Below are positions 17,526 through 25,971 of a DNA stretch of 64,000 nucleotides, one piece after another; position 1 is the first letter of the stretch; each line of letters opens with the position of its first letter. This stretch comes from an uncultured Pelagibacteraceae bacterium (GTDB lineage Bacteria; Pseudomonadota; Alphaproteobacteria; Pelagibacterales; Pelagibacteraceae): the NCBI GenBank assembly GCA_902579985.1, contig CACHIV010000001.1, positions 124,001 to 188,000 on the forward strand, in the 5' to 3' direction. The position numbers and the translations under genes were made by a program. Below the pieces are notes generated by a model. That model saw only the letters and a program-made list of their open reading frames with translations, did no database searches and was not told the origin of the DNA.

Positions 17526-18532
17526 ATTTTCTTCCCTTCGAAAATACCTGATGGTCTAAACAATAATACAATAACCAAAATTGAAAAAGAAACTGCAAAT
17601 TTATAATCTGTAGATAATAATTGCACTAAAGTATCGGGAGCTAAACTTTCTGGTAACAAATAAGTAAAAAATTTTTTATAAGCATAGGTTATAAAAATTT
17701 CAGCAAATGCAATAACATATCCACCTAAAAAAGCGCCAAATGGATTTCCAATTCCGCCAACTATCGCAGCAGCAAAAATTGGAAGCATATTATTAAAATA
17801 TACAAAGGGCTTATAACTTTTGTCTAATCCATATAAAACTCCTCCTATAGTTGCTAAAAAACCTGCTATAATCCAAGTAAGCATTACAACCTTTTTTGGG
17901 TCTATACCTGATAATAATGCTAAATCCTCATTGTCTGAATATGCTCTCATACTTGTTCCAGTCTTCGTTTTATTTAAAAACCAAAATAATATTGATACTA
18001 AGATTATAGTAATAACAACGGTTATAGCCTGTGTTGATTTTATAGTAAGACCTTCATTTAAACCTGTCATTTCCTTAAATTCTGATGCTTTAAGAATAAA
18101 TTTTTCACCATCTAGAAATCTTCTATCAAAGGGTCCAATTATTATTCTTATTATAGCTTGTGTTACAAACATAACTCCAACACTCACCATCGCTAACTGA
18201 ACTGGTGCACTTTTATTAACTCTATAATATCTAAAAACAAATCTATCTATAAATAGCATATAAAAAATCATTGCAATGATTGCAAAAGGAAGGGTAATCA
18301 ATGCTGTGGGTAAAATACCTAAACCTACTCCAATAGATTGAAAATAGTAAGTTAGCAAAACAGCGAACATGGTTCCAAAAGACATCATGTCTCCTGTTGC
18401 AAAATTTGCAAATCTCAATACTCCATAAATTAAAGTTACAAAAATAGCGCCTAATGCTAATTGAGATCCATAAGTTAAAGCAGGTATGATTGTATAGTTT
18501 AATAGTAATATTATTGCATTTAAAAGTTCCAT
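17522..18532 (-). CDS. Branched-chain amino acid-type ABC permease (LivH family)
   Basis: 336-residue inner-membrane permease with about eight hydrophobic segments. LIYGVLRFANFATGDMMSFG near the N-terminus and TSMRAYSDNEDLALLSGIDP (the ATPase-contact loop, about residue 192) are LivH signatures; AAIVGGIGNPFGAFLGGYVI closes the core. It forms the translocation channel with LivM. It begins 1 bp after the livF stop and overlaps the livM start by 4 bp (ATGA), giving a compact livG-livF-livH-livM order on the minus strand. Confidence 0.87.
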   Translation of the reverse strand: MELLNAIILLLNYTIIPALTYGSQLALGAIFVTLIYGVLRFANFATGDMMSFGTMFAVLLTYYFQSIGVGLGILPTALITLPFAIIAMIFYMLFIDRFVFRYYRVNKSAPVQLAMVSVGVMFVTQAIIRIIIGPFDRRFLDGEKFILKASEFKEMTGLNEGLTIKSTQAITVVITIILVSILFWFLNKTKTGTSMRAYSDNEDLALLSGIDPKKVVMLTWIIAGFLATIGGVLYGLDKSYKPFVYFNNMLPIFAAAIVGGIGNPFGAFLGGYVIAFAEIFITYAYKKFFTYLLPESLAPDTLVQLLSTDYKFAVSFSILVIVLLFRPSGIFEGKKI

Positions 18533-18533
18533 T

Positions 18534-19241
18534 TTATCCTCCTAAAAATGACCTTCTCACCTCTGGATCTTTAAGTAACTCTTCACCAGAACCTTCAAAT
18601 TTATTTTCACCAGTAACTAAAACATAACCACGGTCCGAAATACTAAGAGCTTGTTTTGCATTCTGTTCTACCATTATTATTCCTACATTTGTTTCTTTAA
18701 CTCTTAAAATATGATGAAATAACTCATCCATTACAATTGGAGATACACCAGCTGTCGGCTCATCTAACATTAAAACTGAGGGTTTAATCATTAATGCTCT
18801 TCCTAAAGCCACTTGTTGTCTCTGACCTCCTGACAATTGACCAACTATTTGTGAACTTTTTTCTTTAAGAATTGGAAATAAATCATAAATTTCTTCTATT
18901 ACCCTATTAATATTATCTTCTCTTAAAAAAGCTCCAACTTCTAAATTTTCTTTTACAGTTAATTCAGCAAAAACATTTTTTGTTTGTGGAACAAAAGAAA
19001 TTCCTTTTTTTACTCTATCTTGAGGTGAAAGTTTTGAAATATCCTCACCATTTAATATGACTGAGCCAGATTTTAAAGTTAGTAAACCCAGCATCGCTTT
19101 CATCACTGTTGATTTACCAGCTCCATTAGGACCAAGAATTGCTACTATCTCTCCTCTATCTACATTTATAGAACATGAACTAATGATGTCTGGTCCATTT
19201 CCATATCCGGCAGTCATTTGATTACCAATAAAAAAGGACAT
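18534..19241 (-). CDS. ABC transporter ATPase (LivF family)
   Basis: 235-residue ATPase with Walker A GPNGAGKST (about residues 37-45), Q-loop FVPQTKNVFAELTV, signature LSGGQRQQVALGRAL, Walker B VLMLDEPTAGVSP and H-loop MVEQNAKQALSISD. The small size and MVEQN motif mark the LivF branch. Its start overlaps the LivG stop by one base. It forms the heterodimeric motor with LivG for the LivHM channel. Confidence 0.88.
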   Translation of the reverse strand: MSFFIGNQMTAGYGNGPDIISSCSINVDRGEIVAILGPNGAGKSTVMKAMLGLLTLKSGSVILNGEDISKLSPQDRVKKGISFVPQTKNVFAELTVKENLEVGAFLREDNINRVIEEIYDLFPILKEKSSQIVGQLSGGQRQQVALGRALMIKPSVLMLDEPTAGVSPIVMDELFHHILRVKETNVGIIMVEQNAKQALSISDRGYVLVTGENKFEGSGEELLKDPEVRRSFLGG

Positions 19242-20035
19242 TAACTAATCTCCTTTGCTATTTTTGTTGTACTACGTCCCAGATAGCTTTCGATGACACG
19301 TTCATTCTTTTTTACCTCTTCTGAAGTACCTTCAAATAAAACTGATCCCTCTGACATTACTATTACCGGATTGCACATTCTACTTATAAAATCCATATCA
19401 TGCTCTATCATACAAAAAGTATAACCTTTTTCCTTATTAAGCTTTAAAATAGCTGTACCTAACTCCTTTAATAAAGTTCTGTTAACTCCAGCTCCTACTT
19501 CATCCAATAAAACTAATTTTGCATCTACCATCATTGTCCTTCCAAGTTCTAAAAGCTTTTTTTGACCCCCGGACAAATTACCAGCAAGTTCATTTGCAAG
19601 ATGTTTTAAGTTCAAAAATTCAATTACGTCATAAGCTTTTTTTTTAATTTTTTCTTCTTCTTTTTCTACTAATTTTGGTTTTAATAGTGCAGTCATTAAA
19701 TTTTCACCTGATTGATTTCCAGGTACCATCATTAAATTTTCTAAAACAGTAAGATTTGAAAATTCATGAGCTATTTGAAAGGTTCTTAAAATTCCCTTTG
19801 AGAATAATTCATAAGATGGAATATCAGTAATATCCTCATTATTAAATAATACTTTACCTTTTGAAGACTTTAAATTTCCGGCAATTAAATTAAATAAAGT
19901 AGTTTTACCAGAACCATTAGGCCCAATTATTCCAGTAATTGATCCTTTTTTAATTTTAAGAGAACAATCCGAAACAGCGGCTAATCCACCAAAGTATTTA
20001 GATAAATTTTCAATTTCTAAAATATTTTGATCCAT
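19241..20035 (-). CDS. ABC transporter ATPase (LivG family)
   Basis: 264-residue ATPase. Walker A GPNGSGKTT (about residues 37-45), Q-loop RTFQIAHEFSNLTV, signature LSGGQKKLLELGRTMM, Walker B LVLLDEVGAGVN and H-loop MIEHDMDFISRM. The MIEHDM motif and the C-terminal ESYLG end are characteristic of LivG. The usual E-P-x-A-G after Walker B reads EVGAG here, a mild substitution. It is the first transport gene of the minus-strand set, 5 bp after the reductase-like gene at 20041, so all are probably co-transcribed. Confidence 0.88.
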   Translation of the reverse strand: MDQNILEIENLSKYFGGLAAVSDCSLKIKKGSITGIIGPNGSGKTTLFNLIAGNLKSSKGKVLFNNEDITDIPSYELFSKGILRTFQIAHEFSNLTVLENLMMVPGNQSGENLMTALLKPKLVEKEEEKIKKKAYDVIEFLNLKHLANELAGNLSGGQKKLLELGRTMMVDAKLVLLDEVGAGVNRTLLKELGTAILKLNKEKGYTFCMIEHDMDFISRMCNPVIVMSEGSVLFEGTSEEVKKNERVIESYLGRSTTKIAKEIS

Positions 20036-20040
20036 AAATA

Positions 20041-20808
20041 TTATTTATTTAATCTTTTATGAATACTATTTAATGTTTGTTCGAATTTTTTATAAAACCC
20101 AGCTTTTAAAAGTTCTTTTATCCCTTGTTCATTTAAACCTTTAGGTGTTTGCGATTCTTTTACTAAATATTTTAAGTCTTTATTTGAATTTACTACAGCA
20201 TCTTCTGATAAAGCTAAAAATAATGAAGTAACATATTTTTGTGCTTTATCTCTTTTTACTCCTTTTTTAACTAACCAACTTACCATTATTCTTAACAACT
20301 CATAAAAAGAAGCCATCATGCCTGAAGTTGTCCAAAAATTTATAGATGATTTTTCATTTTTAATTTCAACTGTTGTTCCAATATTGTTAAAAAAATCTTT
20401 TACTTTTTTATTTGGTGGACAAATAGGTATCGGTCCTTTTTTTAATGATATTGGAGGTAAGGGTATCGCTCTTACAATATTTAATTTGACTTTGATCATC
20501 TTTTTCAGCTGGGGCAATGTGATCGTTGATATGAAACTAATAACAGTTTGATTTGATCTAAATTTAAAACTTTTGATAATCTTTCTTCCTACATTAGGAG
20601 TGACTGATAAAAAAACCCAATTACATTCATCAACTATTTCTTGATTATTTTTTGCTATGATAATTTTCTTAAATTTTTTTTTAAGTTTTTTTGCAATTAA
20701 TTTATTTCGTGATGAAATTAATATTTTTTTATAATATATTTTTGAATTACATATTCCTGTAATTACTGATGAAGCTATTTTACCAGTACCTATAAATCCT
20801 AATTTCAT
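20041..20808 (-). CDS. Divergent pyrroline-5-carboxylate reductase family protein
   Basis: 255 residues. The N-terminal Rossmann motif GFIGTGKIASSVITGI and NWVFLSVTPNVG match the ProC family, which reduces pyrroline-5-carboxylate or related cyclic imines with NAD(P)H. The rest is divergent: the usual VVRAMPNTPA is IVRAIPLPPISLKKG, and the C-terminal dimer region with TSPGGTT is replaced by ESQTPKGLNEQG. It heads the livGFHM transcript rather than standing with proline genes. It may reduce a different imine or ketimine derived from the imported compound (inference). Confidence 0.7.
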   Translation of the reverse strand: MKLGFIGTGKIASSVITGICNSKIYYKKILISSRNKLIAKKLKKKFKKIIIAKNNQEIVDECNWVFLSVTPNVGRKIIKSFKFRSNQTVISFISTITLPQLKKMIKVKLNIVRAIPLPPISLKKGPIPICPPNKKVKDFFNNIGTTVEIKNEKSSINFWTTSGMMASFYELLRIMVSWLVKKGVKRDKAQKYVTSLFLALSEDAVVNSNKDLKYLVKESQTPKGLNEQGIKELLKAGFYKKFEQTLNSIHKRLNK

Positions 20809-20843
20809 AATTTTACTATACCAACAAAATTATTATTTTATGT

Positions 20844-20872
20844 AAAAAAAAACCCCCTTGCGGGGGTTTTTT
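20844..20872 (-). terminator. Intrinsic terminator of the outer-membrane barrel gene
   Basis: CCCCC-TTGC-GGGGG flanked by A and T runs (20844-20852 and 20867-20872). On the minus strand the stem is followed by nine T residues, 28 bp past the stop at 20900. This is a textbook Rho-independent terminator and marks the barrel gene as a single transcript. Confidence 0.88.
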
Positions 20873-20899
20873 AAATTTTATTAAATTTTAATAGTTTTA

Positions 20900-21547
20900 T
20901 TAAAATGCTTTACCTATCGAAATTTTTCCGTGAGTATGAGATATATCACCTTTGATAGTTGAAGCTGCATCTGAACCTGTTGATTTTAAAACAACTTCTT
21001 CATAGTCTGTATAACCAACTTCACCTCTGAAAAATAGTCCATTGTCAGCTGTTTTTTGAAATCCAAGAGCAACTGTTCCAAAGCTAACTGAAGCATTTCC
21101 ATATGCTGCACCTGTTCCTAATGTTTCGTTTGTTTCAACGTCAACAGAACCAGCACCTAATTTTAGATAACCTGCGCTCATAACTGGAAGTATTGCATAT
21201 GCAGTTACATGACCAGATATTTCAGCTTGCGCTTTTTGAGTCACAGTAGATGAACCACTAGTTAATTTATCAGTTCTAGATGTTGTCTTAGCTCCTATTT
21301 CTGCTTCACCAGGAATTACTTCAACACCAACTGCAAAACCATTATCATTTTGAGCTTCTATAAAAATTGTTCCAACTGTAGCGTCTTCTGAAACTTTTGT
21401 CATAGACCCAACGTTGTTAGTTTTAAGTTTTTCAGAACCAGACGTTTCAATGTCTAATTGTTTTACACTTATACCAACATTAATACCCGCATTTGCTCCA
21501 ATTGTTAGGAACATAAAAGTGGTAATTAGTACTAATATTTTTTTCAT
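20900..21547 (-). CDS. Small outer-membrane beta-barrel protein
   Basis: 215 residues with a signal peptide (residues 1-20, MKKILVLITTFMFLTIGANA) and alternating polar/apolar strands rich in Gly, Ser and Thr. It ends in phenylalanine (HTHGKISIGKAF), the usual C-terminal signal for BAM-dependent barrel insertion. The size allows about eight strands, as in OmpA/OmpX-like barrels. It has its own promoter (21637-21666) and strong terminator and no co-transcribed partner. No specific function is evident; such proteins stabilise the envelope or form small pores. Confidence 0.7.
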   Translation of the reverse strand: MKKILVLITTFMFLTIGANAGINVGISVKQLDIETSGSEKLKTNNVGSMTKVSEDATVGTIFIEAQNDNGFAVGVEVIPGEAEIGAKTTSRTDKLTSGSSTVTQKAQAEISGHVTAYAILPVMSAGYLKLGAGSVDVETNETLGTGAAYGNASVSFGTVALGFQKTADNGLFFRGEVGYTDYEEVVLKSTGSDAASTIKGDISHTHGKISIGKAF

Positions 21548-21636
21548 AATTTCCCTTACTTATTCTTGTTTATATATATATATTATTCTGATCTTCTAAC
21601 ATGATTCTAGATATTTTGCCTAATCAGTAATTACAT

Positions 21637-21666
21637 ATTATAAAGGTTGTAATTAAAAAAAATCAA
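21637..21666 (-). promoter_or_regulatory. Sigma-70-like promoter of the barrel gene
   Basis: On the minus strand, -35 TTGATT (21666-21661), an 18-base spacer, and a perfect -10 TATAAT (21642-21637). This would give a 5' leader of about 80 bases before the ATG at 21547. The rest of the 219-bp gap is featureless AT-rich sequence. Confidence 0.55.
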
Positions 21667-21766
21667 TAAAATCAACATTAATTTGTTGTAAAAATATCAC
21701 AGTTTTAATAAAAATTAGCTAATAAATTGAATAGAAGTTCTATTTTTAATCAAAAAATTCAAGAAA

Positions 21767-22021
21767 TTATTTTAATAAATCCTGCAATTTATTTTCTTTT
21801 TCTAAACCTCTAATTTCATCATAGCCACCAATATGCTGCTCATCAAAGAATATTTGAGGAATAGTTCTTTTGCCATTTGATTTTTTGATCATTTCATCAA
21901 TTGAACCTTTAACTTTTGAGATATCTATTTCTCTATAAGGGGCATTATTTCTTTTTAGCAATCTCTTTGCTGCATCACAATAATTACAATGTGGACCTGT
22001 ATAAATTGTAATTTTTTTCAT
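21767..22021 (-). CDS. grxC: Glutaredoxin (GrxC type)
   Basis: 84-residue glutaredoxin. The active site is CNYC (residues about 12-15, in place of the common CPYC), followed by the glutathione-binding TIPQIFFDEQHIGGYDE. It is a cytosolic dithiol oxidoreductase. It starts 3 bp after the TIGR03643-type gene stop, so the two are co-transcribed, and MsrB lies just upstream, giving a small redox-repair group. Confidence 0.9.
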   Translation of the reverse strand: MKKITIYTGPHCNYCDAAKRLLKRNNAPYREIDISKVKGSIDEMIKKSNGKRTIPQIFFDEQHIGGYDEIRGLEKENKLQDLLK

Positions 22022-22024
22022 AGA

Positions 22025-22321
22025 CTATAGATAATCCTCTTTTTTAATTTTACTAGTAATTTGTTTTCTAGAATATTCAAATTTTTTTCTGTGCTTTATA
22101 CTTTTTTCATGAACTCTTTTTCTCCATAATTTGAATGATACAGGTTTAAGAGATCGTCTCATAATTTTAATAACATCAGATTCTGAATTACCAGTTTTTT
22201 TTTTAATTTCTTCAAAAGTAATCCTGTCTGCCCATGCCGCCCAAATGACCCAATCTGGACTTTCGACGTTTGGTTCGGGATTTTTGACTCGAGTGATAGG
22301 GGTGTGACCTTTTTTTTTCAT
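22025..22321 (-). CDS. TIGR03643-type small basic protein (DUF2805)
   Basis: 98 residues, very basic, with the family-typical segment PDWVIWAAWADRITFEEIKKK followed by VIKIMRRSLKPVSFKLWRKRV. The middle resembles a helix-turn-helix (FEEIKKKTGNSESDVIKIMR), so nucleic-acid binding is possible, but the function of the family is not known to me. It has no signal peptide or membrane segment. It lies 3 bp before grxC. Confidence 0.75.
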   Translation of the reverse strand: MKKKGHTPITRVKNPEPNVESPDWVIWAAWADRITFEEIKKKTGNSESDVIKIMRRSLKPVSFKLWRKRVHEKSIKHRKKFEYSRKQITSKIKKEDYL

Positions 22322-22385
22322 AAATTCCTTATATTTTTAAAAAAAACAGTAATGCATTTTTTTTTTAAATTGATATATTATATTA

Positions 22386-22442
22386 GATAGTCCTTCTTAA
22401 CCATCTTTAGCTCCCGGTTTTTTTGGACTATCAAAATCATTT
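22386..22442. other. Long-loop inverted repeat between msrB and the TIGR03643-type gene
   Basis: GATAGTCC (22386-22393) and GGACTATC (22435-22442) are perfectly complementary around a 41-base interior that contains a second possible pairing region (TTAACC / GGTT). It sits directly after the msrB stop at 22445, so it could terminate msrB or form a small structured RNA. There is no T-run directly after the stem on the minus strand, so a plain terminator is not clear. Confidence 0.4.
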
Positions 22443-22444
22443 TT

Positions 22445-22816
22445 TTATTTTTTTCTAAATACTAAGCAAACACCATTATTACAATATCTTTTGCCAGTTG
22501 GTTCTGGTCCATCTTCAAAAATATGTCCATGATGACCACCACATTTTTTACAATGATATTCTGTTCTAGCATATCCTAAAAGATGATCTGTTTTAGTTTC
22601 AAAAACATCAGGCAAAGAATTATAAAATGAAGGCCAGCCAGACCCACTCTCATATTTGGTATTAGAGTCAAACAATTTTTCTCCACAATTCGCACAATGA
22701 TAACTTCCTTCTCTCTTCTCATAATTTAATTCACTAGTACCAGGTGCTTCAGTTCCTTCTTCAAACAAAACTAATTTTTGTTCAGCTGTGAGATCTTTAT
22801 TAATTTTTTTTGACAT
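22445..22816 (-). CDS. msrB: Peptide methionine-(R)-S-oxide reductase
   Basis: 123-residue MsrB. Zinc is held by two CxxC pairs (CANCG near residue 38 and CKKCG near residue 87), and the conserved ESGSGWPSFY and HHGHIFEDGPEPTGKRYC place the catalytic Cys near residue 111. A second Cys follows five residues later (NNGVC), a possible resolving residue. It repairs R-methionine sulfoxide in proteins. It lies 3 bp downstream of the D-2-hydroxyacid dehydrogenase gene. Confidence 0.93.
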   Translation of the reverse strand: MSKKINKDLTAEQKLVLFEEGTEAPGTSELNYEKREGSYHCANCGEKLFDSNTKYESGSGWPSFYNSLPDVFETKTDHLLGYARTEYHCKKCGGHHGHIFEDGPEPTGKRYCNNGVCLVFRKK

Positions 22817-22819
22817 AAA

Positions 22820-23770
22820 TTATTCAATTATTCTTATTGGTTTACCTGCTACACATGCCTCTAATCCCTCTATCATTTGTATATAAAATTTACTATAATT
22901 TTCTGCTGTAACATATCCAACATGAGGAAGTAATAATGCATTAGGTAAAAATCTTAGCTTATTATTTTCTGGTAAAGGTTCTTTTTCATATACATCCAAT
23001 CCTGCGCCGGCAATAACATTTGTTGATAAAGCAATAATTAAATCATCTTCATTAATGATAGATCCTCTAGAGGTATTAATCAAAAAAGCTGTTTTTTTCA
23101 TCATATCAAGTTCTTTTAACTTTATCAGTTCTTTATATCTATCTCCTCCTTGAACATGAATGGATATAAAATCAGAAGTTTTAAGTAAGTCTTCTTTACT
23201 ACAAGGAAGTACATTTAATTTTTTACAGATATCTAAATTTAAATTTTCACTCCAAGCAATAACTTGCATCCCAAAAGCTTTGCCAATTTTTGCAACCTCT
23301 GATCCAACACGTCCTAGACCAATTAATCCTAAAATTTTACCCTTTAGTTCAAATCCGATAGTCGTTTGCCAGTAACCTTGATACATGTTGTCTATTTCTT
23401 CTTTAAAATTTCTTGCTAAGCCTAAAATTAAACCCCACGTTAATTCAGAAGTTGGGGTAAAATTTATTTCAGTACCACAGACTATAACTCTTCTTTTTTT
23501 AGCTGCCAGCAAATCAATTGATTTGTTTCTTGTTCCACTTGTTATGACGTACTTAAGATTATTAAGGTTATCAATTAAGTTTTTAGTAATAGGTGTTCTC
23601 TCTCTCATAATTAACAAAGCTTCAAAATCTGATAATTGATCAATAGCATCAGCCTCATCAACAAATGGTTTGCTAAATATTTTAAATTCATATTTTCCAG
23701 ATAGTTTCTTTAAATCTACAAATTCTTTTGAAACATTCTGATAATCATCTAATATCGCAACTTTAAGCAT
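22820..23770 (-). CDS. D-2-hydroxyacid dehydrogenase
   Basis: 316 residues of the NAD-dependent D-isomer 2-hydroxyacid dehydrogenase family. The Rossmann motif is GLIGLGRVGSEVAKIGKAFGM (about residues 147-167); the catalytic Arg is in NTSRGSIINE, the Glu in GAGLDVYEKEPL and the His in LLPHVGYVT. The substrate cannot be told (glycerate, phosphoglycerate, lactate or a longer hydroxy acid). It starts inside the end of the EamA gene (8-bp overlap), and a DadA-like oxidase precedes that, so the trio may process and move D-amino or hydroxy acids (inference). Confidence 0.85.
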   Translation of the reverse strand: MLKVAILDDYQNVSKEFVDLKKLSGKYEFKIFSKPFVDEADAIDQLSDFEALLIMRERTPITKNLIDNLNNLKYVITSGTRNKSIDLLAAKKRRVIVCGTEINFTPTSELTWGLILGLARNFKEEIDNMYQGYWQTTIGFELKGKILGLIGLGRVGSEVAKIGKAFGMQVIAWSENLNLDICKKLNVLPCSKEDLLKTSDFISIHVQGGDRYKELIKLKELDMMKKTAFLINTSRGSIINEDDLIIALSTNVIAGAGLDVYEKEPLPENNKLRFLPNALLLPHVGYVTAENYSKFYIQMIEGLEACVAGKPIRIIE

Positions 23771-24656
23771 TTTTAATTTCCTTATTTGACAATAACAAAC
23801 CTAATATAATCAAAATTGCACCAATCAAATGAAAAAATTGAAATTGCTCCTTAAAAAATATTATTGCCATTATTGTACTAAATAAAGGAATTAATGATAA
23901 AAAAATTCCAGCTCGATTAGCCCCAATAATTGATACTGCACCAGCCCAACAATAATATGAACCAATACTAGGAAATAAAGCTAAAAAAATAAGAATATAA
24001 ATAAAATTTATATCAAACTTTATTGATTGGCCTTGAGACAATTCATAAAAAAACTGAGGAAATACAAAAATTAAACCAAATGTACACAGAACATGAACAA
24101 GTGTAAGAAGTGGTAATTTAAAATTCTTTTTCTTCAAAAAAGATGAATAAAGACCCCATGTAATTACTGCTCCAATCATTACTAAGTCGCCTTTATTAAA
24201 ATTTAATGAGAGTAAAATACTTAAATCAAGTTTTGTAATTATTGACAATATTCCAAATACTGAAAAAAGAAGTCCAAAAATTTGGAATTTATTAGTTTTT
24301 TCAATTTTAAATATAAAACATAATAAAATAATCATTCCTGGAATAGCAGTGTTAAAAAGAGATGCATTAATTACCTGAGTGTGAACTAAAGCTAAATAAG
24401 TAAAAGAGTTAAATAAACCAACACTTGTTAAGGATAAAAAAAATAATAACGGTAAATTACTTAAAATTACACTTTTATATTTCGATATTTCCTTAAAAGT
24501 AAAAGGTAATAAAATTAACCATACAAGCGACCATCTAAAAAATACTAATGACATTGGCGGTATATTCGCTAAAGAAGCAAATTTTCCAATCATAAAATTT
24601 CCAGCCCAAAATAATGTTGCACAGACCAACATTATGTATGCCTTGATATTTTGCAT
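23763..24656 (-). CDS. EamA/DMT-family membrane transporter
   Basis: 297 residues with about ten hydrophobic segments in two similar halves (the EamA repeat), each opening with a motif like LFWAGNFMIGKFA or ITWGLYSSFLKK. Such proteins of about 300 residues usually export amino acids or other metabolites across the inner membrane. The gene lies 3 bp after the DadA-like gene and overlaps the dehydrogenase start by 8 bp. Substrate unknown. Confidence 0.83.
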   Translation of the reverse strand: MQNIKAYIMLVCATLFWAGNFMIGKFASLANIPPMSLVFFRWSLVWLILLPFTFKEISKYKSVILSNLPLLFFLSLTSVGLFNSFTYLALVHTQVINASLFNTAIPGMIILLCFIFKIEKTNKFQIFGLLFSVFGILSIITKLDLSILLSLNFNKGDLVMIGAVITWGLYSSFLKKKNFKLPLLTLVHVLCTFGLIFVFPQFFYELSQGQSIKFDINFIYILIFLALFPSIGSYYCWAGAVSIIGANRAGIFLSLIPLFSTIMAIIFFKEQFQFFHLIGAILIILGLLLSNKEIKNA

Positions 24657-24659
24657 AAA

Positions 24660-25910
24660 TTAATTGAATCTTATTGAGCTATAAGGTTCCAAGTTTAAAT
24701 TGGTATTTTGATTAGCTATCATTCCTGAGACAATCTTTCCAGATATTGGGCCTAATGTCCATCCTAAATGATGATGACCAAAACAATAAAATATATTCTT
24801 ATAGTTTTTGGAAGGCCCCATTACAGGTAAAAAATCTGGTAAAGTTGGTCTAAAACCTAACCATTCATCTTCGTGTTCAGGTAAATCACCCAACATATAT
24901 TTAGCATTATTGATTAAATTTTTTATTCTTGATTTTGAAAGTGAATTATTTAGTCCTCCAAATTCTACAGTTCCAACAACTCTTAAACCCTGCTCCATTG
25001 GAGTAATACCAAATCCTCTATTAGAAAAAATAACTGGTCTTTGCAAAAGATGATCACAATTTTTAAAATGAACATGATAGCCACGTTCTGTATCTAAAGG
25101 TATTTTTTCACCTAAATTATCAGTTAATTTTTTTGAGAAAGCTCCACAAGCAATGACTACTTTATCAAAAGTATATTTTTGTTTCTCTGTAATTAAAATA
25201 GGTCTTTCATCTACAAAATTTATATCCTGAACATTTAGTTTATTAAATTTTCCTCCTTTTTTTAAAAAAAGTTCAAAAAACTTTAATAAAATTTTTTTTG
25301 GATTTTTTGTATGTCTGGCATAAGGATAATAAACTCCAGCATGATAAAAAGGTTTTATATTGGGCTCTAAATCATGAATTTCACTTTTGTTAACAAGCTG
25401 TTGTTTTACACCCAGTTCTTCTCTTACTTGTATTTCTAGTTCTCTGCTTTTCAAATCTTTGTCATTCCATATGTAAAGAATTCCCTTATTTTCAACTAAA
25501 TCTTCCAAATTAATTTCGTTAAATAATTCATCATAAGCTGGCAAAGCTAAATCTAAAATTTGATGCATATTTCTTGCTGTATGCATCATTTTATTTTTAG
25601 ATGTATTTAAAATAAATTTAATAAACCATGGGATCATTTTTGGCACATAATTCCATTTAAGAGCCAAAGGTCCAGTTGAACTTAAAAGCATGGCTGGAAC
25701 ATCTGCTAAAACATCAGTTCTATTTAATGACAATGAGGCATAAGGTGAAAAGTGACCAGCATTTCCATATGAGGCAACAGGACTTCCAGGTTCTTCTCTG
25801 TCAAAAATTGTTACATCAAAACCTTTTTTTTGGAGAAATAATGCATTAGAAATACCTTGAATTCCAGAACCTATAACTCCAATTTTTAATTTGCTTTTCA
25901 TAATAAACAT
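24660..25910 (-). CDS. FAD-dependent D-amino-acid dehydrogenase-like oxidoreductase (DadA family)
   Basis: 416 residues (413 if the ATG at 25901 is used, giving MKSKLKIGVIGSG). The dinucleotide-binding motif GVIGSGIQGISNALFLQKKG is followed by FDREEPGSPVASYGNAG, the FAD contact typical of the DadA family. The C-terminal GFRPTLPDFLPVMGPS and FGHHHLGWTLGPISGK are also characteristic. Family members oxidise D-amino acids to 2-oxo acids and pass electrons to the respiratory chain. It is the first gene of a three- to six-gene minus-strand run with the exporter and the hydroxyacid dehydrogenase. Confidence 0.83.
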   Translation of the reverse strand: MFIMKSKLKIGVIGSGIQGISNALFLQKKGFDVTIFDREEPGSPVASYGNAGHFSPYASLSLNRTDVLADVPAMLLSSTGPLALKWNYVPKMIPWFIKFILNTSKNKMMHTARNMHQILDLALPAYDELFNEINLEDLVENKGILYIWNDKDLKSRELEIQVREELGVKQQLVNKSEIHDLEPNIKPFYHAGVYYPYARHTKNPKKILLKFFELFLKKGGKFNKLNVQDINFVDERPILITEKQKYTFDKVVIACGAFSKKLTDNLGEKIPLDTERGYHVHFKNCDHLLQRPVIFSNRGFGITPMEQGLRVVGTVEFGGLNNSLSKSRIKNLINNAKYMLGDLPEHEDEWLGFRPTLPDFLPVMGPSKNYKNIFYCFGHHHLGWTLGPISGKIVSGMIANQNTNLNLEPYSSIRFN

Positions 25911-25971
25911 ATATTATTTTTTAAAATAAATTTTTCTAGTGGCAAATTATACAAATCTAGTTAATAGATAT

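Noticed and set aside
22395-22444. In-frame codons after the msrB stop reading NDFDSPKKPGAKDG
   Set aside because: No start codon in that frame and no reason for readthrough; the stretch forms the inverted repeat instead. Kept only as a curiosity.
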